This document shows, piece by piece, positions 12,128 to 22,975 of a stretch of 64,000 bases of DNA. The position numbers and the translations under genes were made by a program. This DNA comes from Vanessa cardui (Eukaryota > Arthropoda > Insecta > Lepidoptera > Nymphalidae). The notes below the pieces were generated by a model. That model was not told where the DNA came from and made no database searches. It saw nothing but the letters and a program-made list of their open reading frames with translations. Position 1 is the first letter of the stretch. Each line of letters begins with the position of its first letter. Location: contig NC_061137.1 of NCBI RefSeq assembly GCF_905220365.1, forward strand, positions 10,806,001 through 10,870,000, given 5' to 3'.

Positions 12128-12840
12128 ACACAATTACATTAAATCTATCAAATTATTGGGACTGTTTTATTATTAGGGACAGCCCCATATTGAATATACA
12201 ATATAGAAATATTATGTATAGGTGATATAGAGAATACCGAATAATAGAAGGTTCGTATTCATTTGTTTATAAAGAGCATTACACGTATAGTATTGCACTA
12301 ATTTGTTCAATTAATGACTCATTTCTTATCTAAAAATCCATACATAGTCCATACATATTCATGGACTCGACAAGAGTGACGAAACAGTCACCGTGACAAA
12401 AGTTACCAGTGCGCGCTAGTTCTTATTTATATTACGCGACGCACGCCTAAATAGCTCCCAGGCCACATAATAATTTCCGACACCTTCTACAATCATCGAC
12501 GTATTTCTGTGAATTTATATAAACCTTAACACACTAAAACCTTCTTGGATGAGCACTGGTGTAACACCGTTCGCTAGGAAATTATTGCGTTCAGACAAAA
12601 AAATATAGATACAGTGAGGACTTTGTTCTTTAATATCTAATGAACTGTAGGTGTTCATTATAACATCAACAATATTAACTTTTAAATTAATTCCATGGTC
12701 AAGTTTTAGTATATAATAATAACATCATTAATTTTGATGGGCCGCACTTGGGGGTTAATGATAGCGTGTTGCCAGTAATTATTTCAATATTATTACAATT
12801 ATCTGTGTACTGAAACTATTTTCTTATGCATACCTATACA
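12128..12840. other. no gene seen; locally less AT-rich stretch
   Basis: Positions 12370-12480 are less AT-rich than the surroundings (CAGTGCGCGCTAG, ATTACGCGACGCACGCC), followed by TTATATAAACC near 12514. This could be a TATA-like promoter for the IR gene, but no start, donor or open frame supports that. Confidence 0.25.
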
Positions 12841-13100
12841 TATAATAAAATTAGAATGTCTGTTTGTAATATTAAAATAGCCCTTTTTCACTTAATGCAT
12901 GTGTATGTATACAAGGTACAAATACCAAAATAACATATTTTTTACAATTTTAGTCTGTCTGTTTGTTCTGGCTAATATCTTGAACGGCTGGATCGATTTT
13001 GACGGTACTTTGACTGGTAGATAACTGATATAACAAGGAGTAACTTAGGCGTTTATATAAATATATATCCACGCGAGCGAATACGCGGACATACATACTA
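12841..13100 (-). repeat. F6 dispersed element
   Basis: Reverse copy of the element at 17150-17520: GTCTGTTTGTTCTGGCTAAT, then ATAACAAGGAGTAACTTAGG and ATCCACGCGAGCGAATACGC. Confidence 0.65.
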
Positions 13101-13751
13101 CATCTAGTTTTAAAAAAGTATATTTGTCCTATGACAATTAACAAATAAATTATTTAAATAAGTATAAGAACATAATTAATCAGAATTTGAGAATTTAGGG
13201 AACTTAGCAATACAAAGTAACGTATACAATATATTTATATATTCTATCCTATTCTATCTTCATTAAGTAATAAATTGTAATAAATTAAATAGTTGAAGTA
13301 ATACAGTCCCTACACATATATACAAATACTGATACTAATATATAGTCAGTGGATAAATTTCTACTGCGTGTAATGGTGGCAAAAATGCTAGCAGCATTTC
13401 CCCGTTGCATCGCAACTCCGATACTCTGGCAAAAAACGAACCAGCCCTCCTGTCACCAGAGGAAGCAAAGTGTTATAGTTTTAATTAAGCTTTTTGCACC
13501 AAACAGTAAAAAACGAACAAAAAAGTAATTTGACATAAGTCACGAATATTTGCATCGTTTTTAAATACTTCTACATAGAATAAATGAATCCGAGTTTACG
13601 ACTAGAATCATGAGAAATATGAAGTCATATCAATATAAAAATAAAAAAAACTTTACTTTAAAAAAAATCAACACAATAATTTGTAATTTCAATCAAATTA
13701 AATTTGTTATAAAACGATAGGTTTATATATATTCTCGTTATTCGTTGTTAG

Positions 13752-13787
13752 AAAACGAATGTAGGTATATATACCTATATTCGTTTT
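13752..13787. repeat. 36-bp near-perfect palindrome
   Basis: AAAACGAATGTAGGTATA followed directly by TATACCTATATTCGTTTT. The arms are 18 bp with one mismatch and no loop. Confidence 0.8.
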
Positions 13788-14449
13788 TTTATTCATGTTC
13801 TGATTCACTATATGACATATATTACTTTTTATCATTCAATTGGTATCGGTGAACATACATATCATACATATAAAAAGGATTTGTTAAAAATATATCGTCC
13901 ACCTTTTCTTAAAGTTGGTTAAATAGCCACAGGGGTATCTCTACAAACATTAGTTATATACCTGTTTACGGAGCTTTAACAATATTTGAATATCATTATA
14001 ACTGTGAAATAATAAAAGGTACCATTAGCGTGACAGCTTTTCATATTAAAAATTACTAATTTGATCAATACGAATTTTGGTTAAGCATACGACGGACATA
14101 TCTTATTATTGGTCCGTTAAATTGTATAAAATAAATAGATAGGATTTAGTGTTGTTGTGACGTCACAGAAAATTATAACTACAACTTGTAAAAGGAAATA
14201 AAAATCTGTGTGCTGTGAATAACAACTTTGAGAATATGTGACGCGAAATAAGATATTTACGTACATTCGTATGTAAAAGTTCTTTAACACCCACATAAGC
14301 AGAGACCCACACATATCACACAAAATCACATACACATATACTTACACAAACAACACTCACATTAACCAGAATTCTCAAACCTTACGTATTTATTATACGA
14401 TTTTTTTAAATTCTGTTTTTTTATTTCAGTGCTTTTATATAATACGTAG

Positions 14450-14609
14450 TTATAATGAAACAAATCAACGAAACTTTTAAAGTAAGAGCGTTGTTCCCTT
14501 GCGAATATGTTATAAGGTTTGAGTCACATTACCAACATGACTATGTGTGGAGGCAAACAGCCATGGGATGTATGGTGTTACAGATTCTGCAGGAAATGTT
14601 TTATTTCAA
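14450..14609 (+). CDS. IR exon a: start of ligand-binding lobe S1
   Basis: Reads MKQINETFKVRALF, a typical entry into S1, then about 35 more residues ending QEMFYF. It ends in phase 2 at AA|GTAAGC, and the split codon becomes N with the next exon. The acceptor is uncertain: CGTAG at 14445-14449 keeps the frame open, while TTTCAG at 14424-14429 has the better pyrimidine tract but an in-frame TAA at 14440. Confidence 0.75.
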
Positions 14610-17600
14610 GTAAGCACTCGTTCTAAAAAATCAACCAATACTTCATTACAAATTTTCATTGAAAATTACTCTAAAGTAACCATTTTTCTATTTCATATAG
14701 CTAGCCAGACTGAGTAATGAACTATCCTTTAGATCGCATGTGTACCACCAACCTAAACTAACATGATAAATATCTTGCACCTATTAATACACTGGCTCAC
14801 TCACTCCCATTGCCATTCGGCGTGAGTGGATACTATATCACCAGACAGGCTTCTATTGAAGTACTTATAAATATCATGTTATAGATTTAAACTCATGTAA
14901 TGATGTAATCGCTTTAGAATTATAAATATTCTATTGAGAATAACGGTAAAGAAACTCAGTAAAGAGTTTTTTTTTTAAATTAAACGTGTTAAACACATGA
15001 CTGAACAGCAACCGTAATCTACTTCTCAATGTTGTAGAGATAGATAATATAGTTAGAGAAACAAAAATTTTAACAAAAAATTAAACCGACTTTAAACAAA
15101 ACACTATTTTAAAACAAACGAATATGCACTAAAAAGTAATAAAAATAATTGCGTATTCAACATATTCTTTAGAGTTCTCCTAAGTAAAATGAAATGAAAA
15201 ATATTAGACTACTTAAAAGTCGATTTACGATTATATATCGTAGTTATAGTTATTGTTATACTGGAGCCAAGCTTATCAAAATCGGCCTACCCAGTGAAAA
15301 GTTATGAGGTAACAAACATAAAAACAAAAACAAAATATAGTCCCTATATACTACTAGTACTCTATATAGTCCTCCTTTTTGAAGTCGGTTGAAAATAACA
15401 CGTAAACGTTATTTCAAGATACACCCATAAATACCGTTAATATTTTTAAACATCTATTATTGTTTGCAGTGTAACATACCCGAAAGAAGATTATTTGAAC
15501 ATGACACACGTAGCTCAACGGGAAGCTATAGGCCCCCGAGAGAACGACACCGTGGACATATACGTGAAGCCAATGGAACTACAAGCCCACGTGTTGGACA
15601 ACGCATATCCGATACAGGCGATATTTACGTGGCGGTAAGTTTGAATTTAGAATTATGTATAGTTAATGCTAGCAGTCGGACCCGGCTTCGCTCGTGTTTT
15701 AGATTGTTGGTTGTCCTGTGTTAGGGAAAAAATGTAGCCTATGCCCTTTCTAGCAGTTCAAGTTTGATTCATACCAAATATCATCAAATTCGCTTCAGTG
15801 GTTTTTCGTGAAAGAGTGACAGGTATACAAACAGATAGAGTTACTATATATACTATGTACATATGCTATAAGTTTCATTTGTTTTTGATACCGAGACGTA
15901 TGTGAAAGGTTCTTTTTTTTTGGGCAGTACGTTTATTTTTTATTGACAAAGTTGCTTCACTATGCTCCATATAGCCCATGAAATAGCTTAGTATTATGGT
16001 GGACGTTCTTGACGGTTATTTTCCAAAATAAACTAATCGTAGGACTAGCATAATCTTTTCGACTATTTTGTTGTTTATCTCTGTAGACGATTTCTTTGAC
16101 CGAATATTCAACATATACCAAATGCAACCCAGATATTATTTGTCTCATAACTATGTTTTTTTGAGCTACTGTAATGTTTATTGTAATATAATTATAAAGA
16201 TGTATATAAATAAGCGAGCTGAAATGGCCCAGTGGTTAGAACAAGTGCATCTTAACCGATGATTGAGGGTTCAGAACCAGGCAAGCAACACCATATGTAT
16301 GTGCTTAATTTGTATTTATAATTCATCTCGTGCTCGGCGATGATGGAAAACATCGTGAGAAAACCTGCATGTGTCTAATTTCATCGAAGTTCTCGCATTG
16401 GAACAGGGTGGTGGAATATGTTCCAAACCCTCTCCTTAATGGAAGAGGAGACCTTATCCCAGCAGTGGGCAATTTAGAGGCTGTTACTTTACTTTTATAT
16501 AATAAGCCAGTTCTTCTCACTTCAGGAATATTTCTTTCAAGAACTGGTGGTAATAAGTTTGACAATTATTAAGATCAATGTTTTATATTGAACAAATGAT
16601 TTTGATTTTAATTTTGTATTGCATTGCAAAAATATACAGCACTCGAATTAGAATATATTTAATACTCTTATTCTGATATAAGTTTTCATTTTTTTGTTTC
16701 CGAAAACTAATGATTTTTCATGTTTCAGATTCGGATTTATTCTCCGACGTCACTACGGTGGTATTCAACATGGCTTTTATAGCCAGCCGTTCACAAAGCC
16801 TGTGTGGAGCTGTATTTATACCACGATGTTACTGGCATCGATCATATTCTACATTTTGAGTTGGTGGGATCACCAGATGTTTGGTATCGAATTGAGTTTC
16901 CCCCTGGAACTCCTACTGGCCTTTTCAGCATATTGTCAACATAGTAAGTTTCATAGCTACTAACTACTACAGCTTCTAAGAATCCCCACTGCTTATTCCT
17001 AATGTGGAGCCTTATTTCGTTCCTTTTAATTTTCTATATTCTAAATTCGGGTTATAACGTAATTATACCTCCTTAATTAAACAATCTCGAAAGTTTGAAA
17101 ATCATATTATTACCAAATTTTAACATACATATGTGTATTTAGTTAATACTAGCTGTACCCACGACCTTGTACGCGATTGATTTTAACAACAAATATTATT
17201 GTAGTCTAAGTTACTCCTTATTATATTAGTTATCTGTCAGTGAAAGTCCTGTCAAAATCAGTACAGCTGTTCTAGAGATTAGCCGGAACAAACAGGCAGA
17301 CTGACAAAAAATGTAAGAAATGTTATTTTGGTATATGTACCATGTATACACACTTATGCATTGGGTAAAAACGGGCAATTTTAATATTACAAAGATACAC
17401 TCCAATTTTATTGTATAGGTACGTCTCGTATGCATCATCCTCGAGATGTGGGTAAGGAAAACATAGATTTTTCTGTCGTGCCTCCCGTTTATAATTATGA
17501 TGCCTATTGCAAACATAAGGCTATGGTATACCTATTTAATACGGGGTCTCCTTGACCATGGACCGCACTGAAGAAACAAATTTCGCTAACATCGCATCGA

Positions 17601-20600
17601 TTTTTACTCTCTTAAACGTTACAGGGTCTAATAAGCCACGTACCAGTATTGTGATAGTTTTCATACGAGGTCTTAAACGCCCCCTACAAAAATGGAAAAA
17701 ATAATCCGCAATTAATTTATAATTACTAAAGATGTCAGCTTTGCTTTATTCTGCGTTATATTTGTTATTGCTAGTATAGTCAAGATAAATCCTTAAGGGT
17801 CACAAAGGAAACTTTCTTTGTGAAGGGTAATCGTTACAAAGTTCATTCTGAATTATGTAGATTATCCGTCACAACCGTTTCCTCAGGATATTTTGCCTTG
17901 GAGCTTGATCAATTGATCAATCAAATTTCAAGTACATTTGGAATTTAATTATGTTTTATAATCATCACTACATATCATAGAACGAAGTCCCCCGGTCGCG
18001 TCTGTCTGTCATATGTTCGATATAAACTCCAAAACTACTTAACGGATTTTTATGTAGATTTCACTAATAGACAGAGGGATTCATGATAAAGTTTTAAGTA
18101 TATAATTTATTGAGGTTTTTGTATAAATATGTTGAAATAGAACGACAATTATTAAACATGTCTAATATTTAAAACAACTTATGTCCACCTGTGCGAAGCC
18201 GGGACGAGCCGTTAGTATGGATTATATATAATGTTAAGTTTTAGATGTTAGTACAAAATGAGACAAATGCTTTCTCTGGAAAGGTTGTCCGCATACATCA
18301 TTTAAGCCAAGATATATTAAAAAAATACAATACCCTAAGTTGTTTCCTCTGAAATGACTTGAAATGGAAGTCGTCACTATTTTTCTGACTCATATGAAAA
18401 CTAGAGCACTGTTATGAAAAAAGTCACAATCTTACATTTTTTTATATATCTACGTTGAAATGTCGCTCTTAAAATAACTAAAAAACACACACATGTACAG
18501 CATGTAAATTTCCTCTCCTCGCCCTTTCCTTTCATATATAGGTTTCTCTCGTTTTACTTCACCGCCGATCACGAGGTACTTGCCTAGGTTTGAACCCGCA
18601 ATCGTCAGTTAAGTTGTGCGTGAACGAATAAGCCAACTTTATGATAGCTACGTGTGATATTCGCTGAACGTTATACTAAAGTAGTGTGTATAACTTGTGT
18701 ATATGTTTTGAGTGCCAGTGTAAGCCATATTTACATCGATGCGTTAGCCGTTTTGATGATCTATGAAAAATGTTGTACATAATTACTGTTTAACACCGTT
18801 TGGTTTAGTTTAAAATTATACATATTGTCGGTTATCACAATGATATGAACAGAAATAAACTTTTGAATAAGAAATATTTTCAGGGTCCATTGGTCGCCTT
18901 TTCAAAATTATATATGTACATAAGTTATTGATAGAGTCCACACGATCGCGGCGAAAAAAGCCCTCCAGGGACGAGGCCGATCTATTTGCTTCCGGGTAAC
19001 AAACGACAAGATGTGACCCGGAATCGTTCAACCGAATGACCAGATCCAAGCGAATATTAGAATCAAATTTTTGAATCAAACGAACAAGATTAAATCGAAA
19101 CAGATTCAACAAATATTTTAATATAAAATATGTAGAACTTTTAAATTGTAAATTTTGCTCGTTCTTTTGGTTTGGCTTGCGGTGCTAAGTTGTTATAAAT
19201 AGGATGATAGTTGGTGGTTACACAAAATGGTAGCATTTTATCCAAATCATGCGAATTTTTCTTAGATATTTCCTGTTGAGTACGAGCTACATTATGAACC
19301 TCGTGTTAATTTAGCAGTATCTTACCGGGTTTAAATAACAATTCGGTTAAGATAGACATGTTCTTTCCAATGGCGTACCCTGGACGAGTATACTGGCGCC
19401 TGCTGAGAAGATGGAGAGAGTAGCACTGACTTTTTAGTGCGCATTTCGGTTTGCTAGGCCGCACTAGTATCTTCCTGGTCACTGGCGAATCCCACTTCAC
19501 GTGGCGGAAACACGTAATGCGTTTTTCCAGCGAGGAAAAAAGAGACGTGTTCTTATCACAACGCTATATCGTTATGGGATACTCTTATGCAATACTAGTT
19601 TAGTTGCGGAAAGGAGTACTGAAGTAGGCATTACGTACCAAATATCCTTTTCGGTCTCCTGACAGCGTATATACAATATTGCATGACTATCGCTAGCAAT
19701 TAAATTATTTTACTATCTTTGCAAAAACTCACTTATGCATTGATTTGTTAAGATGTGCCACACGTTTTGTGTATTTCTAATCTTTAATCTGAAATTTCAT
19801 AAATTTAAATGTTTATTAAAATGTAATGTAATTCCACTTTGTGGAACCAGCTTTCGCCGGCGGTTTTTCCGAACCGATACGACATGGAAACCTTCAAGAA
19901 AAGAGCGTACTCCTTTCTTAAAGACCGGCAATGCATTGCAAGCCCACTGGTTTTGCAGATGTCCATAGGCGTTGGTAGTCACTTTCCATCAGGTTAGCCT
20001 CCTGCTCGTTTGCCAACTATGTCATAAAAAAAGAAGTTTATTTTTACAGTTCTTCCGCTGCAAGCGATGTCGTGTTCACGCCGTATCGCATATTTAACTT
20101 TTATTTTATGTGCGTATGTCGTACATAGTTTTTATACATCGAACCTGCTTTCTCACCTGGTGAGCGATAAGGATGAAGTAATGAACCTACAGTCTATAGT
20201 GGATGAAGATTACCAAATAATTTTATTGAAGGACATGAATCTTATCACTGATAAAAAGGTTTGTTTAAATTTCTTATATGCATATATATATTTATTAAAT
20301 AACAATTCAAAATTATTCATTGGAGTAAGTTCTTACTAGAGTAAGGCAACCCTAGTTCCCAAGTTTGATGGCGCATTAACGGTGTAATTTCCACTCATAC
20401 GTCTCATGGGTATAAGGGATTAACATACTTTGAGGACCTCCGTGGTCGAGTAGTGTGTACACCGGTTTTCACGAGTACACCACTCCGAGGTCATCAATTT
20501 TCTATCTTATCTTGGGTCTGGGTGTTTGTGGTACCGTCGTTACTTCTGATTTTCCATAACACAAGTGCTTTAGCTACTTACATTGGGATCAGAGTAATGT

Positions 20601-22592
20601 ATGTGATGTCGTACAATATTTATACTTCTAAAGTTCGAAACTTTGTTTGTTAAAAAATAAACGTATATATTAGCTTCAGAAATAATTTTATTTGACTCTC
20701 ACAATGAATGATTAATATTATTACTGATATTAACAACATTGATATTTGAATTTATCAACAGAAATACGAGATGGCCTTAGACAAGAACCTCAGTATCGTG
20801 TGGAATAAAGTGCTGCAACTTAAAATATTAGACGTCAAGAGTGCTATGAATGCTGTCATTAATACGAAGACTGCTTTACTGTCCGACTACATCACTCTTT
20901 ATCCGATTTGGAAACGGTGTAAATATAATAACCTTATTTTAGATATAACCATTAACAAACCATTGAACCGAATTTGTTGACCTTTGAATGAAGCAAATTT
21001 GAAGTCCAAGGAAAGACAACGTAAAAAAGTAAAGTAACAGCCTGTAAATTTCCCACTGCTGGGCTAAGGCCTCCTCTCTCGTTAAGGAAATGGTTTGGAT
21101 CATATTCCACCACGCTGTCCCAATGCGGGTTGGTGGAATGCACATGTGGCAGAATTTCGATGAAATTAGACACATGCAGGTTTACTAACGATGTTTTCAT
21201 TCATCGCTGAGCACGAGATGAATTATAAACACAAATTAAGCACATATATATAGTGGTACTTGCCTGGGTTTGAACCCGAAATCATCGGTTAAGATGCACG
21301 CGTTCAAGCCACTGAACCATCTCAGCTCAAGGACAAAGGCAACTTTTTTTGCAGACAACTAAGCTTCTAAAACGCGAGTTGAACCGCGGGCAAAAACTAT
21401 TAATGTATAATTATCACTACTGAATTTAGTATTGTTTAGTTATTATGTACATTGTAACCACAGGCATAAAGGACATAACATCTTAGTTTCCAAGGTTGTT
21501 GGCGCATTAGCGAAGTAAAGAACAGTTACTATTTCTTACAGCGCCATTTTCGCGTTGGTGACTACTAACCATCAGGCCTATTTGTTCGTCTGCCAACCTA
21601 TATAATAAATAATAGTGATTACTATTATAGAGTCCTCGGTTTTACTGCTCTAACGTAGTCATTATGGCAACTAATCGGAGACAATGATGTTCATAACATT
21701 GACATAGACGAATTTAGTACGTTAATTTAAATATTATAAATGCAAACGGAACTCAATCCGTTACCTTTTCACGCTTAAATTACTGAACCGTTTTAGATGA
21801 AGTTCAGTATGGAGATAGTTTAATTTGAAGGTAAGGAATTGACTTTTCAAATTACCCCAATATCAATAATATGTTAAAATTTATGTTCACAGATTTCCCC
21901 ACAGAGGAAATATGTCAACTCGTCGAAATAGACCTCTACTCTAATGTGAAGTATTATTTCTTTACGTCCAAGAATTTTTCATACAAGGAAGAGTTTAAGA
22001 TCGGGTAAACACGTCTTATGTATATATTTTTATATGAGGTAATGCTAAATCGGTTATAATATTATCTTGGCCAATTTTGGTCAAAATCAAAGTCAAAAAT
22101 TATAAGAAACGGAGTTCCGGCTTAGGAATAAAGTTTCATGTACTTTCCAAGGCATGGGAATGCTTACACTTCCAAATTCCAGAATCAAAAATCGATCTGT
22201 TACCTGTTACTCGGAATATTTAAAAAGACCTTAGTCTATGTCTAGTTAATAGACCAACGTATCGGATATTTTCACAAATCTGATATTATTTAAAATTAGA
22301 ATAATTCGATGAAACAAAATATTTTTCAATTAAAAAAAACTATATTTTAATTAAACGTAATTGTTTCAGGACTCTCCGTGCAAAAGAAGTAGGTTTGTTG
22401 GTCAGGTTAATGGTCATAGATAAGTATAGATTTGCTGCATGCAAGCAGTCCATCGCCCAATACAACGTGCAATTTGAGCATACGCTCATACCCATTGGTT
22501 TACTTCTTTCCGCTTATCTGATGACATTGCTGATACTCCTTGGGGAAATAATATATCATAGTAGAAATCGAGTGTGGCCTTACATTGAATAA
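14450..22592 (+). CDS. divergent ionotropic receptor (IR75-like), seven exons
   Basis: Exons: 14450-14609, 15470-15634, 16729-16943, 20050-20258, 20762-20918, 21893-22004, 22370-22592. All six introns are GT-AG and every phase joins without a stop, giving about 411 residues from the ATG at 14455. Known: IRs are variant ionotropic glutamate receptors, mostly chemosensory ligand-gated cation channels in dendrites. Seen in order: ligand-binding lobe S1 (exons 1-3), M1 (WSCIYTTMLLASIIFYILSW), a pore region ending LLLAFSAYCQ, M2 ending in the SYTANL-like FYTSNLLSHL, lobe S2 (exons 4-7), M3 (GLLLSAYLMTLLILLGEI) and a short tail ending WPYIE. The S1 arginine that holds glutamate in true iGluRs is not present at the expected site before YPIQ, as in many IRs. 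The amino-terminal domain and signal peptide were not found. The strong acceptor at 14429 leaves an in-frame TAA before the ATG, so either translation starts at 14455 or a weaker acceptor at 14449 is used. Assignment to the IR75 group is by general resemblance only. Confidence 0.87.
15060..15395 (-). repeat. dispersed element in IR intron 1
   Basis: Contains TTAGACTACTTAAAAGTCGA and ends TCCTCCTTTTTGAAGTCGGT. Related pieces lie at 59980-60370 (opposite orientation) and 61075-61290 (same orientation). Confidence 0.6.
15470..15634 (+). CDS. IR exon b: S1 lobe
   Basis: Acceptor TTTGCAG, donor CG|GTAAGT (phase 2). It reads VTYPKEDYLNMTHVAQREA and then NDTVDIYVKPMELQA, with AYPIQAIFTW at the end. 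In related receptors this region carries the P-F/W element near the end of S1. The longer open frame overlapping it at 15464-15724 is a shadow in another frame. Confidence 0.87.
15672..15850 (+). repeat. F5 dispersed element in IR intron 2
   Basis: GACCCGGCTTCGCTCGTGTT, then AAATTCGCTTCAGTGGTTTT and AACAGATAGAGTTACTA. Confidence 0.65.
16216..16495 (+). mobile_element. S1 tRNA-derived SINE in IR intron 2
   Basis: Head GAGCTGAAATGGCCCAGTGG, 3' end CAGCAGTGGGCAATTTAGAG. It lacks the middle block (CCACATGTGCATTCCACC) found in other copies. Confidence 0.85.
16729..16943 (+). CDS. IR exon c: M1 and pore region
   Basis: Acceptor ATGTTTCAG, donor CATA|GTAAGT (phase 1). It reads FGFILRRHYGGIQHGFYSQP, then the M1 helix, the charged loop SWWDHQMFGIE and the pore segment LLLAFSAYCQH. 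Known: IR pores keep the spacing M1 - short loop - pore - M2 but not the glutamate receptor filter residues. Confidence 0.93.
17150..17520 (+). repeat. F6 dispersed element in IR intron 3
   Basis: TACCCACGACCTTGTACGCG, AGTTACTCCTTATTATATTA and GAGATTAGCCGGAACAAACA. It is followed to about 17700 by unassigned sequence. Confidence 0.65.
17960..18215 (-). repeat. dispersed element, reverse copy of 40460-40680
   Basis: ACTAATAGACAGAGGGATTC, AATAGAACGACAATTATTAA, then CCTGTGCGAAGCCGGGACGA. The GAAGCCGG end is the reversed head of a CCGGCTTCGCAC element. Confidence 0.55.
18505..18630 (-). mobile_element. S1 SINE remnant with internal deletion
   Basis: AAATTTCCTCTCCTCGCCCT joined to TTCACCGCCGATCACGAG and the B-box as GGTTTGAACCCGCAATCG. 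The CCACCACGCTGTTCC block is missing. Positions 18631-19830 hold no recognisable exon; the minus-strand open frames there (18816-19112, 19306-19500) match nothing I know. Confidence 0.65.
19830..20035 (+). pseudogene. CR1-like LINE 3' end with last polymerase codons
   Basis: One frame reads STLWNQLSPAVFPNRYDMET, then FKKRAYSFLKDRQC. Known: WN-LP--VFP---YD-E-FKKRAYSFLK is the common C-terminus of a lepidopteran CR1-type polymerase. The 3' end is GTCACTTTCCATCAGGTTAG. It sits just before IR exon d, in the intron. Shorter relatives are near 26580-26635 and 31320-31570. Confidence 0.75.
20050..20258 (+). CDS. IR exon d: M2 and start of S2
   Basis: Acceptor TTTTTACAG, donor AAAAAG|GTTTGT (phase 0). 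It reads LPLQAMSCSRRIAYLTFILC, then AYVVHSFYTSNLLSHLVSD. The second is the M2 helix ending in the SYTANL-equivalent FYTSNLL, the gating motif of the superfamily. The S2 lobe begins VMNLQSIVDEDYQIIL. Confidence 0.93.
20431..20625 (+). mobile_element. S2 SINE lacking the B-box, in IR intron 4
   Basis: Head GGACCTCCGTGGTCGAGTAG is followed at 20492 by AGGTCATCAATTTTCTATC, where other copies have the GGGTTCGATTCC B-box. The missing piece is about 45 bp. The 3' end is GATCAGAGTAATGTATGTG. Confidence 0.8.
20762..20918 (+). CDS. IR exon e: S2 lobe
   Basis: Acceptor TTATCAACAG. The donor is GGT|GTAAAT, not the overlapping CG|GTGTAA two bases earlier, because only the former joins exon f in frame (split codon T|AT = Y). 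It reads KYEMALDKNLSIVWNKVLQL, then AVINTKTALLSDYITLYPIW. Confidence 0.88.
21024..21328 (-). mobile_element. S1 tRNA-derived SINE in IR intron 5
   Basis: Reverse-oriented full-length copy from GTAAAGTAACAGCCTGTAAA to CTGAACCATCTCAGCTC. Its sequence continues the false open frames that overlap exon e. Confidence 0.87.
21453..21602 (+). mobile_element. S3 element, right half
   Basis: GTAACCACAGGCATAAAGGA, then TTTCCAAGGTTGTTGGCGCA and ATCAGGCCTATTTGTTCGTC. The left half (GGGCTTTGTGCAAGC) is absent. Confidence 0.7.
21893..22004 (+). CDS. IR exon f: S2 lobe
   Basis: Acceptor TTCACAG, donor ATCGG|GTAAAC (phase 2). It reads FPTEEICQLVEIDLYSNV, then YYFFTSKNFSYKEEFKIG. Known: the E-IC-L-E-DL element and the following aromatic stretch match the S2 segment after the second hinge strand in IR75-type receptors. 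Confidence 0.9.
22370..22592 (+). CDS. IR exon g: M3 and C-terminus
   Basis: Acceptor TTGTTTCAG. It reads GTLRAKEVGLLVRLMVIDKY, then a linker to FEHTLIPIG, the M3 helix LLLSAYLMTLLILLGEI, and the end IIYHSRNRVWPYIE. The stop TAA is at 22590-22592. The short basic cytoplasmic tail is normal for the family. Confidence 0.93.
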
Positions 22593-22593
22593 A
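22588..22593 (+). promoter_or_regulatory. possible poly(A) signal overlapping the IR stop codon
   Basis: AATAAA includes the TAA stop of the IR gene. Whether it is used is unknown, as it would give an extremely short 3' UTR. Confidence 0.3.
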
Positions 22594-22682
22594 ATTTAGT
22601 AAAATAATACTATTATTAATTTTATTGGTTAAACACTAGTCGAATATCTCGACCGTCAAGTAACAATTACTAGTATTATTGT

Positions 22683-22975
22683 GTTCTTGTTTTAAAGATC
22701 AGTGAGTATGTGTAAATATACGTAACATAACAACTTGGGTCCAACGTTGGTGGTGCATTGGCGTTGATTCTCAGGCCAAATTCCAATCATTTGTATTGTT
22801 GTGGTCCGGTTTGAAGAGTCAGTGAGCCAGTATATACATAGGTATAGGGGACATACCATCTTAGCTCCAATGTTGGTGTTGCATTGGCGATGTAAGCCAT
22901 GGTTAATATTTTTTACATCGCCCATGTCTGGGGAGATGACCAATTACTAGTGGTGCCTTTTACCAGTCTGCCTGA
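22683..22975 (+). mobile_element. S3 element, internally duplicated
   Basis: The block around CCAACGTTGGTGGTGCATTG recurs as CCAATGTTGGTGTTGCATTG about 120 bp later, after a second TGTGGTCCGGTTTGAAGAGT. Confidence 0.7.

Noticed and set aside
13374..13530. Open frame starting MVAKMLAAFPRC as an upstream IR exon
   Set aside because: It has no donor that joins 14450 in phase and no resemblance to an IR amino-terminal domain; the TGCTAGCAGCATTTCCCCGT phrase looks like a dispersed repeat.
15464..15724. 86-codon plus-strand open frame as an independent gene
   Set aside because: It is a shadow of IR exon b in another frame; the frame that joins neighbouring exons is different.
18816..19112. 98-codon minus-strand frame in IR intron 3 as a nested gene
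   Set aside because: No family resemblance, no repeat copy in the window and no splice evidence; insufficient support.
20919..20941. Read-through of IR exon e beyond 20918
   Set aside because: The frame continues but loses similarity, and exon f joins in frame only from the GTAAAT donor at 20919.
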